Positions 52,775 to 63,829 of a stretch of 64,000 nt of DNA are shown piece by piece. The stretch is from the NCBI GenBank assembly GCA_944548615.1, contig OX155978.1, forward strand, positions 2,410,787-2,474,786, read 5' to 3'. Within the stretch, counting starts at the first letter, position 1, and every line of letters begins with the position of its first letter. The notes beneath the pieces were generated by a model. That model had not been told where the DNA came from, did not search any database, and worked only from the letters and a program-made list of their open reading frames with translations. The translations under genes were made by a program, and so were the position numbers. The stretch is from Micropterix aruncella. Taxonomy: Eukaryota > Arthropoda > Insecta > Lepidoptera > Micropterigidae.

Positions 52775-53284
52775 TCGTATTTATCTCTTTTAACTATTTA
52801 TGCAGTAAAAGGGAGAAGTCTTTTGTTTTAAACACTAGAGACGATAAATGTGCTTATTTTGATAAGAATTTATAATTGTTGATAATATGACCAATAAACT
52901 TGACCTAATCTAATTATTTTTTTAATATAAAATACTACTTTTTGTCACTAAAATATAAAAGTTAGGCATATGCTGACGCTGAATTTTTTGTAGGCATTAT
53001 CAAGCTCTACAACTTTTCTCTAGAACTTAATCATATATCTCCCATCCTTAAGGCAGCGTTAGTTAGAAACATTTTCGTTCGACCGCTTATTCTCCGACTT
53101 ACTTTGCAATTCCGACTACCACGAAAAAGTCTTTTCATTTTTCGGATTGACATATAGTCTATGACACTCACAAATAACGTGGCTTTCTATTGGTAAAAGA
53201 TTTTTTTAGAATCGGTTCAGTAGATCCAGAGATTTCTTCCTGCAACGTCACAAACTTTACCTCTTTATAATGTTATTAAAATAG
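52775..53284 (-). mobile_element. Helitron (family C), 3'-truncated copy
   Basis: Interior and 5' part of family C (ACGATAAATGTGCTTATTTT, CAAGCTCTACAACTTTTCTC, ATCGGTTCAGTAGATCCAGA) ending at TTATAATGTTATTAAAATAG. It lies immediately right of the 176-bp copy. Confidence 0.75.
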
Positions 53285-53465
53285 ATAGGAAATTTTGTCT
53301 ACTCTAATGTTGTACCTACTGAAAAGTCTTTATCAAAAATGCTTAATTAATGATTTATAAGTGAAAAACTAAATTAAATGCATTTTTTTCAGTTTTATGC
53401 GATTCCTGAAGTTAGCTCACCTCTAACGAGGTGGCAAAGTTAGAAATCGGAAGCAGAGCTCGGCT
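53285..53465. other. Unassigned
   Basis: Short AT-rich piece; nothing recognised. Confidence 0.3.
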
Positions 53466-53790
53466 TTAAACTGCGTTTGGCGATGAAGCACCAAGCAAGA
53501 CGACAAATTATAGCTGGTTCTCAGAACCCCATCGCGATTGTGTAATCTCAGTGATGAATATCGTGAAGGTCGTTCGTCCACCGCTGTCAATAGCTGTTGT
53601 GCGCCGTATGGTCAAACAGACAAGCATGTGACCTACCATGGATTTCGGACATCGGATGTCAGGTGTCAGCCTTATGTGAGGCATAAGTAAGGTGAGATCA
53701 ATCCTATACAAACATTTGTTGCTGTGAGAAAAATGTGCTCGCTGTGGATCCAACACAATTCGACTAAAGCTCAAATAAAATTCTTCGTTG
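53466..53790 (+). pseudogene. mariner transposase N-terminal fragment
   Basis: Across frameshifts the plus strand reads GDEAPSKTT, YSWFSE, SDEYREGRSSTAV-like, AVVRRMVKQT, HVTYH-like and SILYKHLLL then KCARCGSNTI-like. This follows the mariner helix-turn-helix region (GDEAPSKTTIYxWFxEFxxG..REGRPSTAV..VRxMIExDRHVTYxEI). The catalytic DDD core is absent and several frameshifts are needed, so it is an old relic. Confidence 0.8.
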
Positions 53791-53958
53791 AAATAATGAC
53801 GGCCCCGTTGAAGCGTGTTGTCGCTATAAAAATCCAGTAATAATAAACGATTGCGTACCTATACTGTGTCCGTCGAAGGGCCTTGTGCAAGGACCTTGAC
53901 GTCTTCCGCTGGGCGATTGCCCTTTAGCGGGGCTTCACGTAAGCCGGGCCATGGTTCA
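53791..53958. other. Unassigned, GC-richer scrap
   Basis: 53925-53950 is the inverse of a block near 4995-5020 (CCCCGCTAAAGGCAA). No coding motif. Confidence 0.35.
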
Positions 53959-54545
53959 CGATTTAAACTATTGCTGTCGTTCTTAATTTGATGTGTCACG
54001 CATTCGAAATTCAAATATTAATCCTCCTTATGAGTTTGACTTTTGACGTGTCACGCATTTAAAATTTAAACTATTGCTATCGTTCCTAATTTGACTGTTG
54101 ATGTGTCACGCAATCAAAATTCAAACTATATTTCTAGTTCACAATTTGACCGATTGCGCGTCCCGGCGTCGTGCATTCGAAATTCAAACTTTTATTCTCG
54201 TTCTCAGTTTCACTATTGACGTGTCACGCATCTATTGCTATCGTTCTTAATTTGACTGTTGAAGTGCCACGCATTCGAAATTCAAATTATATTTTTAGTT
54301 CCCAATTTGAACGATATAGATAGCGCGTCGGGCATTCGAAATTCAAACTTTTATTCTCGTTCTCAATTTCACTATCGACGTGTCATGCATTTAAAATTTA
54401 ATCTATTGCTATCGTTCTTAGTTTGACTGATGTGCCACGCATTCGAAATTCAAACTATATTTATATTTCTTAATTTAAATGATAGCGCGCCGTGCATTCG
54501 AAATTCAAACTATTGACCCGTTCTCTCGTTCAAATTTGACTTTAA
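53959..54545. repeat. Minisatellite with about 54-bp units and 162-bp higher-order period
   Basis: About ten diverged units anchored by CGCATTCGAAATTCAAACTA and GTTCTTAATTTGACTGTTG. Three unit types alternate: one with ATTGCTATCGTTC, one with TATATTTCTAGTTC, one with TTTTATTCTCGTTCTCA. The last recurs about 162 bp apart (54193, 54354), giving roughly three higher-order repeats. Confidence 0.85.
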
Positions 54546-54814
54546 GTTGCCGCGCTTAAGTTAATCGAATATTAAGGATCCGGGTTGACCTCGAGCGCTG
54601 AGAATACGGGGATGATTCACTCCTCCCGGGTGCCATCCTTGAGAAACAATCTAACTTAGCCGAGGGGTCAGTTCAAGAGAGATGACCGTACTTAGCCAAA
54701 CTATCGCCACGAGACTCAGATTAATTAAATGGGTATATGAAGGTGGAACGATAGAATTTAATAGTGTGCTTATCACTCGGAAGGCCGTAAAATATATTTT
54801 TAGTCTTCAAATTT
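54546..54814. other. Unassigned
   Basis: Follows the minisatellite and precedes the Penelope-like terminus. Nothing recognised. Confidence 0.35.
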
Positions 54815-54816
54815 AC

Positions 54817-55351
54817 TATAAAATCGAAGACTATCGCGGTTGTTTGACATTATAAATAGGATAGAAAACGAATTTACCGCGTGAAATTTGTAGGACCCGA
54901 CGTTTCGGTGACGTTGCAGCCGCCGTTGTCTAGGGTAGACTGAAGAGCTGTCAGTCCGTTGTTTTGCGGGTAGGCCGCAAACCGCTGCCGCCACTGCGTA
55001 GGTTATAACGGTGGTGGGGGGCTGGGCTCGGAGCGCGGGAATTTTTAAAATCCGTCTTACACACAACACTCACTGTATCCTGTTTTACGTCTTTGCGTTC
55101 GGTGTTCGGCGGCGGGAACATTTTAAGAAGAGGGTTCCACGTTGAAGAGAGTTTGTAGCCGTCATCTCTATTGAAGTTCGGAGTTCTTCTTATTTCAATG
55201 GCTTCCCGGATCATGCGAGGAAAGTAGAATTGTTTCTTGGATAGAACAATGGGATTTTGAAACTGCATCCAGTGGTTACTTCCGCTATCCAATATATGTT
55301 CGCAGATCGCCGATTTTTCTCGCTGAACGTTTTTAACAGCTTTGATGTGTT
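54817..55351 (-). pseudogene. Penelope-like element 3' part with GIY-YIG C-terminus
   Basis: The terminus is at the left (ATAAAATCGAAGACTATCGC on the plus strand). The minus strand encodes, from about 55350, the end of the GIY-YIG domain: KAVKNVQREKSAICEHI, LDSGSNHWMQFQNPIVLSKK, FPRMIREAIEIRRTPNFNRD. The catalytic Glu region is kept, but the GVY/YVG strand is lost. Unlike the other copies, no inverted arm is seen at its truncated right end (55351). Confidence 0.87.
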
Positions 55352-56334
<983 letters not shown>

Positions 56335-56408
56335 TGTATATAATTGAAACAAATAATTGAAAACTTGAGTACTTGAGTATTCTTCTTGCTGCTGAAGAAG
56401 GGAGCCAT

Positions 56409-56608
56409 NNNNNNNNNNNNNNNNNNNNNNNNNNNNNNNNNNNNNNNNNNNNNNNNNNNNNNNNNNNNNNNNNNNNNNNNNNNNNNNNNNNNNNNNNNNN
56501 NNNNNNNNNNNNNNNNNNNNNNNNNNNNNNNNNNNNNNNNNNNNNNNNNNNNNNNNNNNNNNNNNNNNNNNNNNNNNNNNNNNNNNNNNNNNNNNNNNNN
56601 NNNNNNNN
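56409..56608. other. Assembly gap (200 N)
   Basis: Exactly 200 N. The size suggests a placeholder and the true length is unknown. It lies close to the (TA)n array, a usual cause of assembly breaks. Confidence 1.
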
Positions 56609-57392
56609 CAAAGTTTTGGCTTTAAGTTTCCTTTATAGAAGAGTAACTTCATAGGTAACGACCCAGCAATATTGATTTTTTTTAAAACAAAGCAATATCA
56701 TAGCAACTTTCTTGCAAGAGCCTATTTATAAAACAGGATATTAAAGATGGCGAAAGCGTTACGGCGGATATTGGAGATATACTGTTTTCAAACGATGAAA
56801 TAACGTCGGAAATAGCTATTGGAAACAATACGATAATATCCGCTTGGAAGAGACAATCCAATACGAAATGAGGTTTCAGATGATGCCCGAAATACGTCGG
56901 CATCAAACTTTTCAACGGTTTGCCCACTTAATCCAATTTTGGGCCGGGGAAGTGAAACCGCGAATAATTAAAAAACAGCTTAAGAAGAACGTACATAATT
57001 AATGAGGAGTACTGTGTTTTAGATTTTATAAGATGATTATCTATGCATTCTCATTAACGATTATGATTATAGGTAATAGTATTATTGCATAGAAAATTTC
57101 AGTACTTTTATTTATTTATATATTTATTATTATTTCACAAACATTTAAAATACTAGGTTTTTAAAAATCTACCTTGCTGGAGTGATGCCCGTACTAAGGT
57201 AGACCTACATGTATAGTTTTTTCATTTTTCTTTAGTTGGTAAGTGTAACATAATGTGTCATTGATTTATGTGGTAGCTCTCTCTATATTTACACAAAATA
57301 TTATATATATACTTAACATATTTTAATAATATAATATACATCATTCATATACAATTAAATTAAATAATCATATACACACACACACATATATA
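56609..57392. other. Unassigned, possible old LINE tail
   Basis: 56880-57000 reads GIKLFNGLPT, stop, SNFGPGK and LKNSLRRTYI on the plus strand, which loosely resembles the xxLFNxLP...LKxxLxxxL end of LINE proteins. The evidence is weak. The frame 56682-56927 (minus) has no known motif. Confidence 0.35.
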
Positions 57393-57560
57393 TGTAAAGT
57401 ACCTAGGTGTTCATGTCGATAAACATCTCCGGTGGTAAATAGATAAAGAAAAGGTCGCCGAAAAAGTCCGTAAACTAATATATATTTTCAGGAGTATCAG
57501 AAATGTTCTTGATATGAAAACTCTGATATCCATATATTGTGCTTTGGGACAGTCACTGAT
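57393..57560 (+). pseudogene. LINE reverse transcriptase fragment
   Basis: Encodes VKYLGVHVDKHLRW, a stop, then EKVAEKVRKLIYIFRSIRNV and LDMKTLISIYCALGQSL. It parallels SYLGITVDEKLCW and RKLVYVFLRLRNILSK of the 10-13 kb LINE. Confidence 0.75.
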
Positions 57561-57721
57561 GATGTATTTATTTTTATATCATTGATCCAAACCTGTTTTC
57601 TAATTAGTATAGGAAAACTTGCTTTCTTGCGATGCAGCCTGGCGTGAAGTAGGGAATTACATACATTCTGAAAGATCGAATGAAATATTTTGATTTTGAC
57701 ACGACCGTTCGACCGCTCGAG

Positions 57722-58055
57722 TGCAATGTGTTCATAGTTCATCTATGTATGATTTCCGTTTCTTTATTCCACCATAACTGCAGAGAATTGTGTAGTATTT
57801 TTAGAGTCGTTATGTTATCTCGAGTATTATAGAGTACCTTAACTGTCCAAATATTAACTAAGTATTGGTCTAAATGTCCAAATATCCAAATGTCAATAAG
57901 TTAACATAGTTATATCTTGTTTAGTGTCAAATGAAAGGTCTGGTCTAGTCTGGCTTAGGTACATTCCGTATTTATAATTTTTTCATAAAAAAACTCTAAA
58001 AAAAATAATTATAACTACAATAGCTTTCTTTCTGTAACGGCAGTCGTGTGTTTTA
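57722..58055 (+). repeat. Repeat family E copy
   Basis: TTCATCTATGTATGATTTCC to TTTCTGTAACGGCAGTCGTG, with CCAAATGTCAATAAGTTAAC in the middle. It defines the family E end, including the inverted end word ACGACTGCC. Confidence 0.65.
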
Positions 58056-58067
58056 TTCTTTATAACC

Positions 58068-58737
58068 CATCGAGTAGCGGCATAATTCCATGGCAGACCG
58101 CGGCAATTTATTGGAATTTCTTGCAACATCGCCGCGCTCGACAAAAAGTACTTTAACTATGCAAGTACTATAGCAATTATAAAAAGAATAACTGTGCAAT
58201 GATCGCACTGAAATTTGATATATAGAATATTGAATTATCTATTTGTAAAACAATTACATAATTATGAATTAATATGAGAATATCTAAAAAGTGAAAAAAA
58301 CTCGGCATTTCTAACTTGTACCTGTCTTACGGAAAAATACGGAAACTTATTAAGAAATTGTAAATACTATCGTGATCTTTATTAGATTATCTATCAAATG
58401 TAGTATTTTGGTTGGCTTATTTATGTACAAAAATACTTAGATATAAGCTCATAAAACCAATAAAAATTTAGACGATTTCTCGAAGAAAAAAAAATGATGT
58501 TTGACAATGGAATTTTATCAGAAATATCCCCGACGCAGAAATAACGCGCGAAATTATTCTAGCGGCCGTCTATGTATCTATGATAATAAAGAGATATTTG
58601 GTATGGATTTAGGTATGCGTTCGAATTAGAAAATAATTTTAATGTGCGCTCCGGGAGCAAGCCGCCAATATTGGTCGTTACTTAGTCAAAGGTGTTTTGA
58701 TGAGCAACCAAATTTTGTCGTTACGTAGCCGAAGGGT
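58068..58737 (+). mobile_element. piggyBac-like MITE family P, degraded copy
   Basis: Starts CCCATCGAGTAGCGGC (one change from CCCTTCG) and ends GTCGTTACGTAGCCGAAGGGT. The TTAA flanks are eroded (TATAACCC / GGGTATA). Same interior as 49621-50285. Confidence 0.85.
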
Positions 58738-59228
58738 ATATTTACTTGTTCCTTGATTGTTGTTAGGTACCACTGTATTTTACTAACTTCGAAGTTATTA
58801 ATATAGACTAAGAAATTAACATAGGCTAAGTTTGAACAATCTGTAAAGATTTCGGAAACATAAATTGAATTGAATCGAGATAGTACGATTTGTAAAATGC
58901 GTACCGTCGAATCGCCTTACTTGAGAGGGTATCCTATCGTGAGACAAAACTTCGATTAAATTTTGATTGACTTTATTTCCGCTTTTCAAAAACTTCCCAT
59001 CCCTACCTACTGTTACTCTCATCGGAGCATTCAAGCGTCTAAGTTGCTTGTGCTCATATTTTTTTCTCTTTGTTGAAGAGATTTTTGGTTATATCAGATT
59101 ACAAAGTCGCGCAAGAAAGGTAAGCTTTGTCTTTATCGAAATAAACTTCGAAATATATCGTGATTTAGAAGAAGAAACATATGTATTTAGTGTACTACTA
59201 AATAAAAACCATATACACACTATTTGCA
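58738..59228. other. Unassigned, possible host sequence
   Basis: Contains GGTAAGCTT, a possible splice-donor word at 59117-59125, within a 93-codon frame of unknown product. CGTACCGTCGAATCGCCTTA (58902 on) is inversely repeated at 60200-60222. Confidence 0.35.
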
Positions 59229-59477
59229 TTAACCCCTCAAATGAATGACGATTAGCTCGGGTTGCCTACGGCAAAATGTATATAAATTTATATTTACATT
59301 TACATTTACATTTACATAGAGCGGGGTTTACTATAGAGCTATAGCATTACTATAGAGCGGATTACTATAAAGCGGCCCACATTTACATTTATATTTATAT
59401 TTATATAAATTTATATACATTTTGTATACATTTTGCCAAGCCATCCCTTAAGGGACGCCTCACATTTGAGGGGTTAA
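59229..59477. mobile_element. Small TTAA-flanked MITE (piggyBac-like)
   Basis: TTAA at 59229-59232 and 59474-59477. The perfect 11-bp terminal inverted repeats are CCCCTCAAATG and CATTTGAGGGG. The interior holds (ATTTAC)n runs and GGCAAAATGTATA subterminal inverted repeats. 245 bp plus TTAA, no coding. Confidence 0.87.
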
Positions 59478-59865
59478 TTCAGTATTAAAAATATATATTT
59501 TTTATAAGGTTTTGGCTATTTTTGTAGTAATATTAACATTTTTTCTGGTTGTCAAGGTAGATTTTAAGTTCTTTAAGGTACATTTTGTAAGAATTGAGAA
59601 TATTAACAAGCATGCCATTGATTCGGCACGACCAATTACCATCAATGTACGTTACTAATATAGTTTTCAAAATAAAGATATTACGAAAGCTTTTTTTCTT
59701 CGTATTTTATCCATAACGATTCTTTATAAGATTAAAAATGTCTTAAATTACAAGATAAGGATCTAACATGATTCTTTCGTATATTTTTCATGCCTGTCTA
59801 ATATCTAAATATTTTTGTATGTAAATAAGCAAAACGAAATATTACCTTTGATAAAGAATCTAATA
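59478..59865. other. Unassigned AT-rich stretch
   Basis: No recognised gene or repeat end. Confidence 0.35.
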
Positions 59866-60186
59866 AAGATCACGATAGTATTTACAATTTCTAAATAGGG
59901 TTCCGTATTTTTCCGTAAGACAAGTACAAGTTAGAAATGCCGAGTTTTTTTCACTTTTCCGACTTTCTCATATTTATTGATAATTATCTAATTGTTTTAC
60001 AAAATGAGATTTCAATATTCTATATATAACAAATTTCAATGCGATCATTGTACAGTTATTCTTTTTATGATTGCTATAGTAGTTCTCTAGTTATAGTACT
60101 TTTTGTCGAGTACGGCGATATTGCAAGAAATTCCAATAAATTGCCGCAGTCTGCCATGAAATTATGCCGCTACTCGAAGGGTTAAA
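59866..60186 (-). mobile_element. piggyBac-like MITE family P, half copy
   Basis: The CCCTTCGAGTAGCGGC end is intact at the right (GCCGCTACTCGAAGGGTTAA, with the TTAA kept). The interior runs to about 59866. The other terminal half is missing. Confidence 0.83.
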
Positions 60187-60900
60187 GTCAAAATCTGTCT
60201 CAAGTAAGGCGACTCGACGGTACGCCGTTCACCCGCCTCTCGCCCGTGAACCGCAAACTACCCGTCCATATAAAAGTGTTGGCGGGAAACTCCGCGGTCG
60301 ACTCAGGAAAACCACGTAGTGCTAACTCGCCCACCCAATTAAGTAACTCTTAGCAGCCTCGAGCGGCTTCAGAAAAACTTTCCCACTGAAAAGAAAATTT
60401 ATTCTGCGCTGAATACCTGGTGTAAATGCGCACCGAACGGCGTGTAAGTTTCTTAAAATCCGAGTTGCGGCTTTCGGCGAAAGAAGTACAAAAGTTTTGT
60501 CTAACATATTTAAAATAAATACAAATGTATACATGTACTTAAAGCGTGCAATCTGCCCCCGGATTCTGAAGCGACGATACAATCACACGATTGTCGTCAC
60601 TCGACGATATTTGCGATTCTGGAGGCGATTTTACAGTCCTTCATACGTCAGAAGTAAGGTTAGAAAGACGACAGCGCATGAGGTATCCCTTAAAACAAGC
60701 TAAATATCCCTTAAAACATAATCTTAAAACAAGCAGCAACGCGATACGATATTGAATTCGATAACGTCCTCGATCCGACGACTTGACTCATTCTGTTTCA
60801 GAATCGTCAGATAATCTCAGAACTCGATACTTCCCTCGTGATTCCTACCCCGATGTCGTGTTCTAGGGCTAGTCGTGTTTTTTTGACGTGAAGCCTTTTG
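60187..60900 (+). promoter_or_regulatory. Unassigned stretch with a TATA/Inr-like promoter candidate
   Basis: TATAAAAG at 60269-60276, followed about 30 bases later by an arthropod-Inr-like TCAGG at 60303, in GC-richer surroundings. No convincing reading frame follows: the frames at 60322-60582 (minus) and 60497-60703 (plus) have no known motif. It is one of the few non-repetitive pieces, and the call is tentative. Confidence 0.25.
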
Positions 60901-61049
60901 TCCGAGCCTTTTTTTGTATACATTTAACATTGCAATGATCGAATCTAGTAGAGATTTTTTTACAGTTTCCTAAAATTTTAGGACAGTTTCCTAAAATTCA
61001 TGTATTTCCGATTTTCGGATAAACCCGTTTCAGTATTTTTTATTTTAAC

Positions 61050-62545
61050 CATACTCCTGATGTTGCTGCTCTCCGGACCATTAAAAAGTGGTTTGGTAGA
61101 GTCCGAAATAGGGTTTATAATTTGGAAGATCACCCTCGCTGTAGACGACCTTCTGATACTGATGACGACGTTGTGTGTTCGACAGTGGAAGTAAATCAAA
61201 GGAGTACAGCTGGTGAGATTGCTGAGAGATTGAGTATTGACAATTCGACTACTTTTCGCCATTTAAAAATGCTTATAAAATATACATTTCTTGAGTGCTG
61301 TTCTCCTCGCTGAATAAGCTAAATCGCAAGAATGTGGCCATTTCTCCAGTCGCAAGAAACAAAACTGAACCGTTTGTGGATTGAATTGTAACAGGCGATA
61401 AGAAGTGGATCCTGTACAATATCATGCAGCGTAAATTAAGTTTTAATTTTTATTTTATTTTATTTTATTCGGTTAAGAAACAGCGTTTGTGTATAACAAA
61501 TACAAAATATAACAATAAAACTATTACTAATTATATGTTAACACTATTTACCGTTAATTTCATGCGTACCTACAGTACATATCTCCGTTATTATACCTTA
61601 TTTATACATACATTTCTTTAACAGTGATTTATTGTTAGAGAAAAAGAAAAGAATAAAAAACAAATGAAAATGACATTTTAAGTTGAGATTATAAACATTA
61701 ATAAATTATTTTGTACCAAAAATATATTTGTTTAAATATTACAAAAACTATTCATGTAAACTGTTTAAGGGATTAATAGTCATTAGATGAAATGGGGGGA
61801 CAAAGGAATGATAAGATTTTTTTATGGTTTCCTTAAAGTGACTTTAACCGATGAAAAAATATCAATGTACCTGAACCTATACATTGTCATAGCTCTGTTT
61901 ATTAGGGAATGCTTCGTATAATTAGAGTTATATCTCTTTATATAAAACAGGTGCGGATTCCGAGTAATGCGAGGAGGAGCCAGAATGGATACCTTTTCGA
62001 CTAGATGAGTATTGTCAAAAATATTATTTATTACATTGTAGAGATACATCATATCGTAGGTTGTACGCCTATCTTCAAGACTATCGAGTTTAAAGAGAGC
62101 TAATCTGTCCTTGTACGATTCTCAGATTTATTTTTCCTAAAGCACAAGTGCTTTAATTTTTTTTTTTTAATACGCTCGATTCGTTGCTTGTACAGGTTGT
62201 ATTGGGGGGACCAATACAAGTTGAAAAAATCTGCTTAAGAAGCAGAATCCGTCGTCAAAGCTGGCCTGAATCCTTTGAAGGTGTTGCTCTGTGTTTGGTG
62301 GGATTGCACAGGAATTATTCCAGCTACTCCAATGCGGAGAATCCATTACAGCGGACAAATGCTTTAAACATTTGACTACCTATATCAGCGATCAGTTCTG
62401 GCCAACCGAAAAGGCAGCACGACAATGATAGACCGCACGTCGCTAAAGAGATTCTACGAAAACTGCAAGTTTCTTTGGGAATTTCTCCACTCCCCACCCA
62501 CTCCTGACACTGCGCTTTTCTTCAGATGAAAATTGATATTTTCTA
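61050..62545 (+). pseudogene. mariner transposase split by a LINE
   Basis: The first half (61050-61437) reads, with frameshifts, LEDHPRCRRPSDTDDDVVC, STAGEIAERLSIDNSTTFRH, ARNKTEPFVD and IVTGDKKWILYN; the Asp in TGDKKW is the first catalytic Asp of the mariner DDD/DDE site. After the insert (62150 on): WGDQYKL, VKAGLNPLKVLLCVWWDCTG, with the second catalytic Asp in WWD, then HDNDRPHVAKEILRKLQ and the LPTHS block corresponding to PYSPDLAP, where the third Asp is lost to a stop or frameshift. Transposase would cut and reinsert the element at TA sites. At least four lesions plus the insertion make it dead. Confidence 0.87.
61438..62149 (-). pseudogene. LINE C-terminal tail and 3' UTR nested in mariner
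   Basis: The tail is at the left (TTTATTTTATTTTATTTTAT). The minus strand encodes DNTHLVEKVSILAPPRITRN and YNSNYTKHSLINRAMTMYRF, ending at a stop near 61830. The 3' UTR equals 22633-23074. Removing the insert joins the mariner codons for YNIMQRK directly to RSIRC. Confidence 0.85.
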
Positions 62546-62547
62546 AC

Positions 62548-62567
62548 CTAACCTAACCTAACCTATC
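62548..62567. repeat. Interstitial (CCTAA)n
   Basis: CTAACCTAACCTAACCTAAC: about four to five units of the insect telomere repeat complement, just after the mariner relic. Confidence 0.85.
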
Positions 62568-62756
62568 CCCGATAGGGACTGTGTCGAGTGATTATGGTCG
62601 TAAATGTATTATATTTGTGGTATTTCCGAGGTATTCAAATGGCTATTTTCCAATATGATGCGGTATTTTCTTAAATATGGCGAAACTTAAAAAATATTTG
62701 TGTCGCATGTACAAGATATATTCCAACCAAAGTTTCACAATGTAGTTTCAGCACCC
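62568..62756. repeat. Block shared with 13.6 kb
   Basis: GTGTCGAGTGATTATGG and GTGGTATTTCCGAGGTATTC resemble 13616-13735. Class unknown. Confidence 0.5.
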
Positions 62757-63418
62757 TTCAGCTACATAACGACCAAATTTGGTTGCACCGTTGACTACGT
62801 AACGACCAATATTGGCGGCTTGCTCCCGGAGCGCACAGTAACATTATTTTCTAATTCGAACGCATCCTAAAATCCATACCAAATATCTCATTATTACCAT
62901 AGATACATAGACGGTCGCTAGAATAATTTCGCGGGTCATTTCGCGGATATTTCTGGTAAAATTTCATTGTCAAACATCTTCATTTTTTTTCGAGAAATCA
63001 TCAAAAAATTTATTGGTTTTATGAGCTAATATCTAAATATATTTGTATATAAATAAGCAAAACGAAATATTACATTTGATAGATACTACTAATTAAGATC
63101 ACGATAATATTTACAATTTCTAAATAGGGTTCCGTATTTTTCCGTAAGACAAGTACAAGTTAGAAACGCCGAGTTTTTTTTCACTTTTTCGACTTTCTCA
63201 TATTCATTCATAATTATCTAATTGTTTTACAAAATTGTTTTACGATTTCAATATTCTATATACGAAATTTCAATGCGATTATTGCACAGTTATTGTTTTT
63301 ATGATTGCTATAGTAGTTCCATAGTTATAGTACTTTTTGTCGAGCGCGGCGATATTGCAAGAAATTCCAATAAATTGCCGCGGTCTGCCATGATATTATG
63401 CCGCTACTCGAAGGTTCT
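62757..63418 (-). mobile_element. piggyBac-like MITE family P, nearly complete copy
   Basis: Left CCCTTCAGCTACATAACGAC, right GCCGCTACTCGAAGG. The interior matches 49621-50285 in reverse. The TTAA flanks are lost at both ends. Confidence 0.85.
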
Positions 63419-63829
63419 GTCTGTGTACGAAATATTATGTCTCCATGTTCAATATTTCAAGATTGACGCATGACTAGCGCGCACCCTGGTCGGCCGATTT
63501 CAACCTCAATCTTACCACCCTCAAATGATGCCTGCATGCCAAACTTCAGCACATTCGGAAGAAGCGTTTGGGCACTATCGTAAAGACAAACAGTCTTTTT
63601 CTAGTTTTCTGTTTATTTTTTTCTACAACACTACAACAATTTTTGTCTACTTTCTGTTTATTCTATCATCTTAATTACTTTCTCTGTCGAGAAACTAATG
63701 AAAATGATAGAATAAAGAGAAAAGTAGAAAAAAATTGGTAACAAAGAAAAACAAAACATTAAAATTACATAAAGACGTAGAGAAAAGGAATGAGGAAAGG
63801 GATGGGAGAAGGAAGGGGGGGAAGGGTTG
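63419..63829. other. Unassigned, CT- and AG-rich tracts
   Basis: 63590-63680 is pyrimidine-rich and 63690-63830 is purine-rich. TTTCTGTTTATTNTTTCTACA-like words repeat. No gene. Confidence 0.35.

Noticed and set aside
53959..54545. CRISPR array
   Set aside because: Tandem units are contiguous and diverged with no unique spacers, and the genome is eukaryotic.
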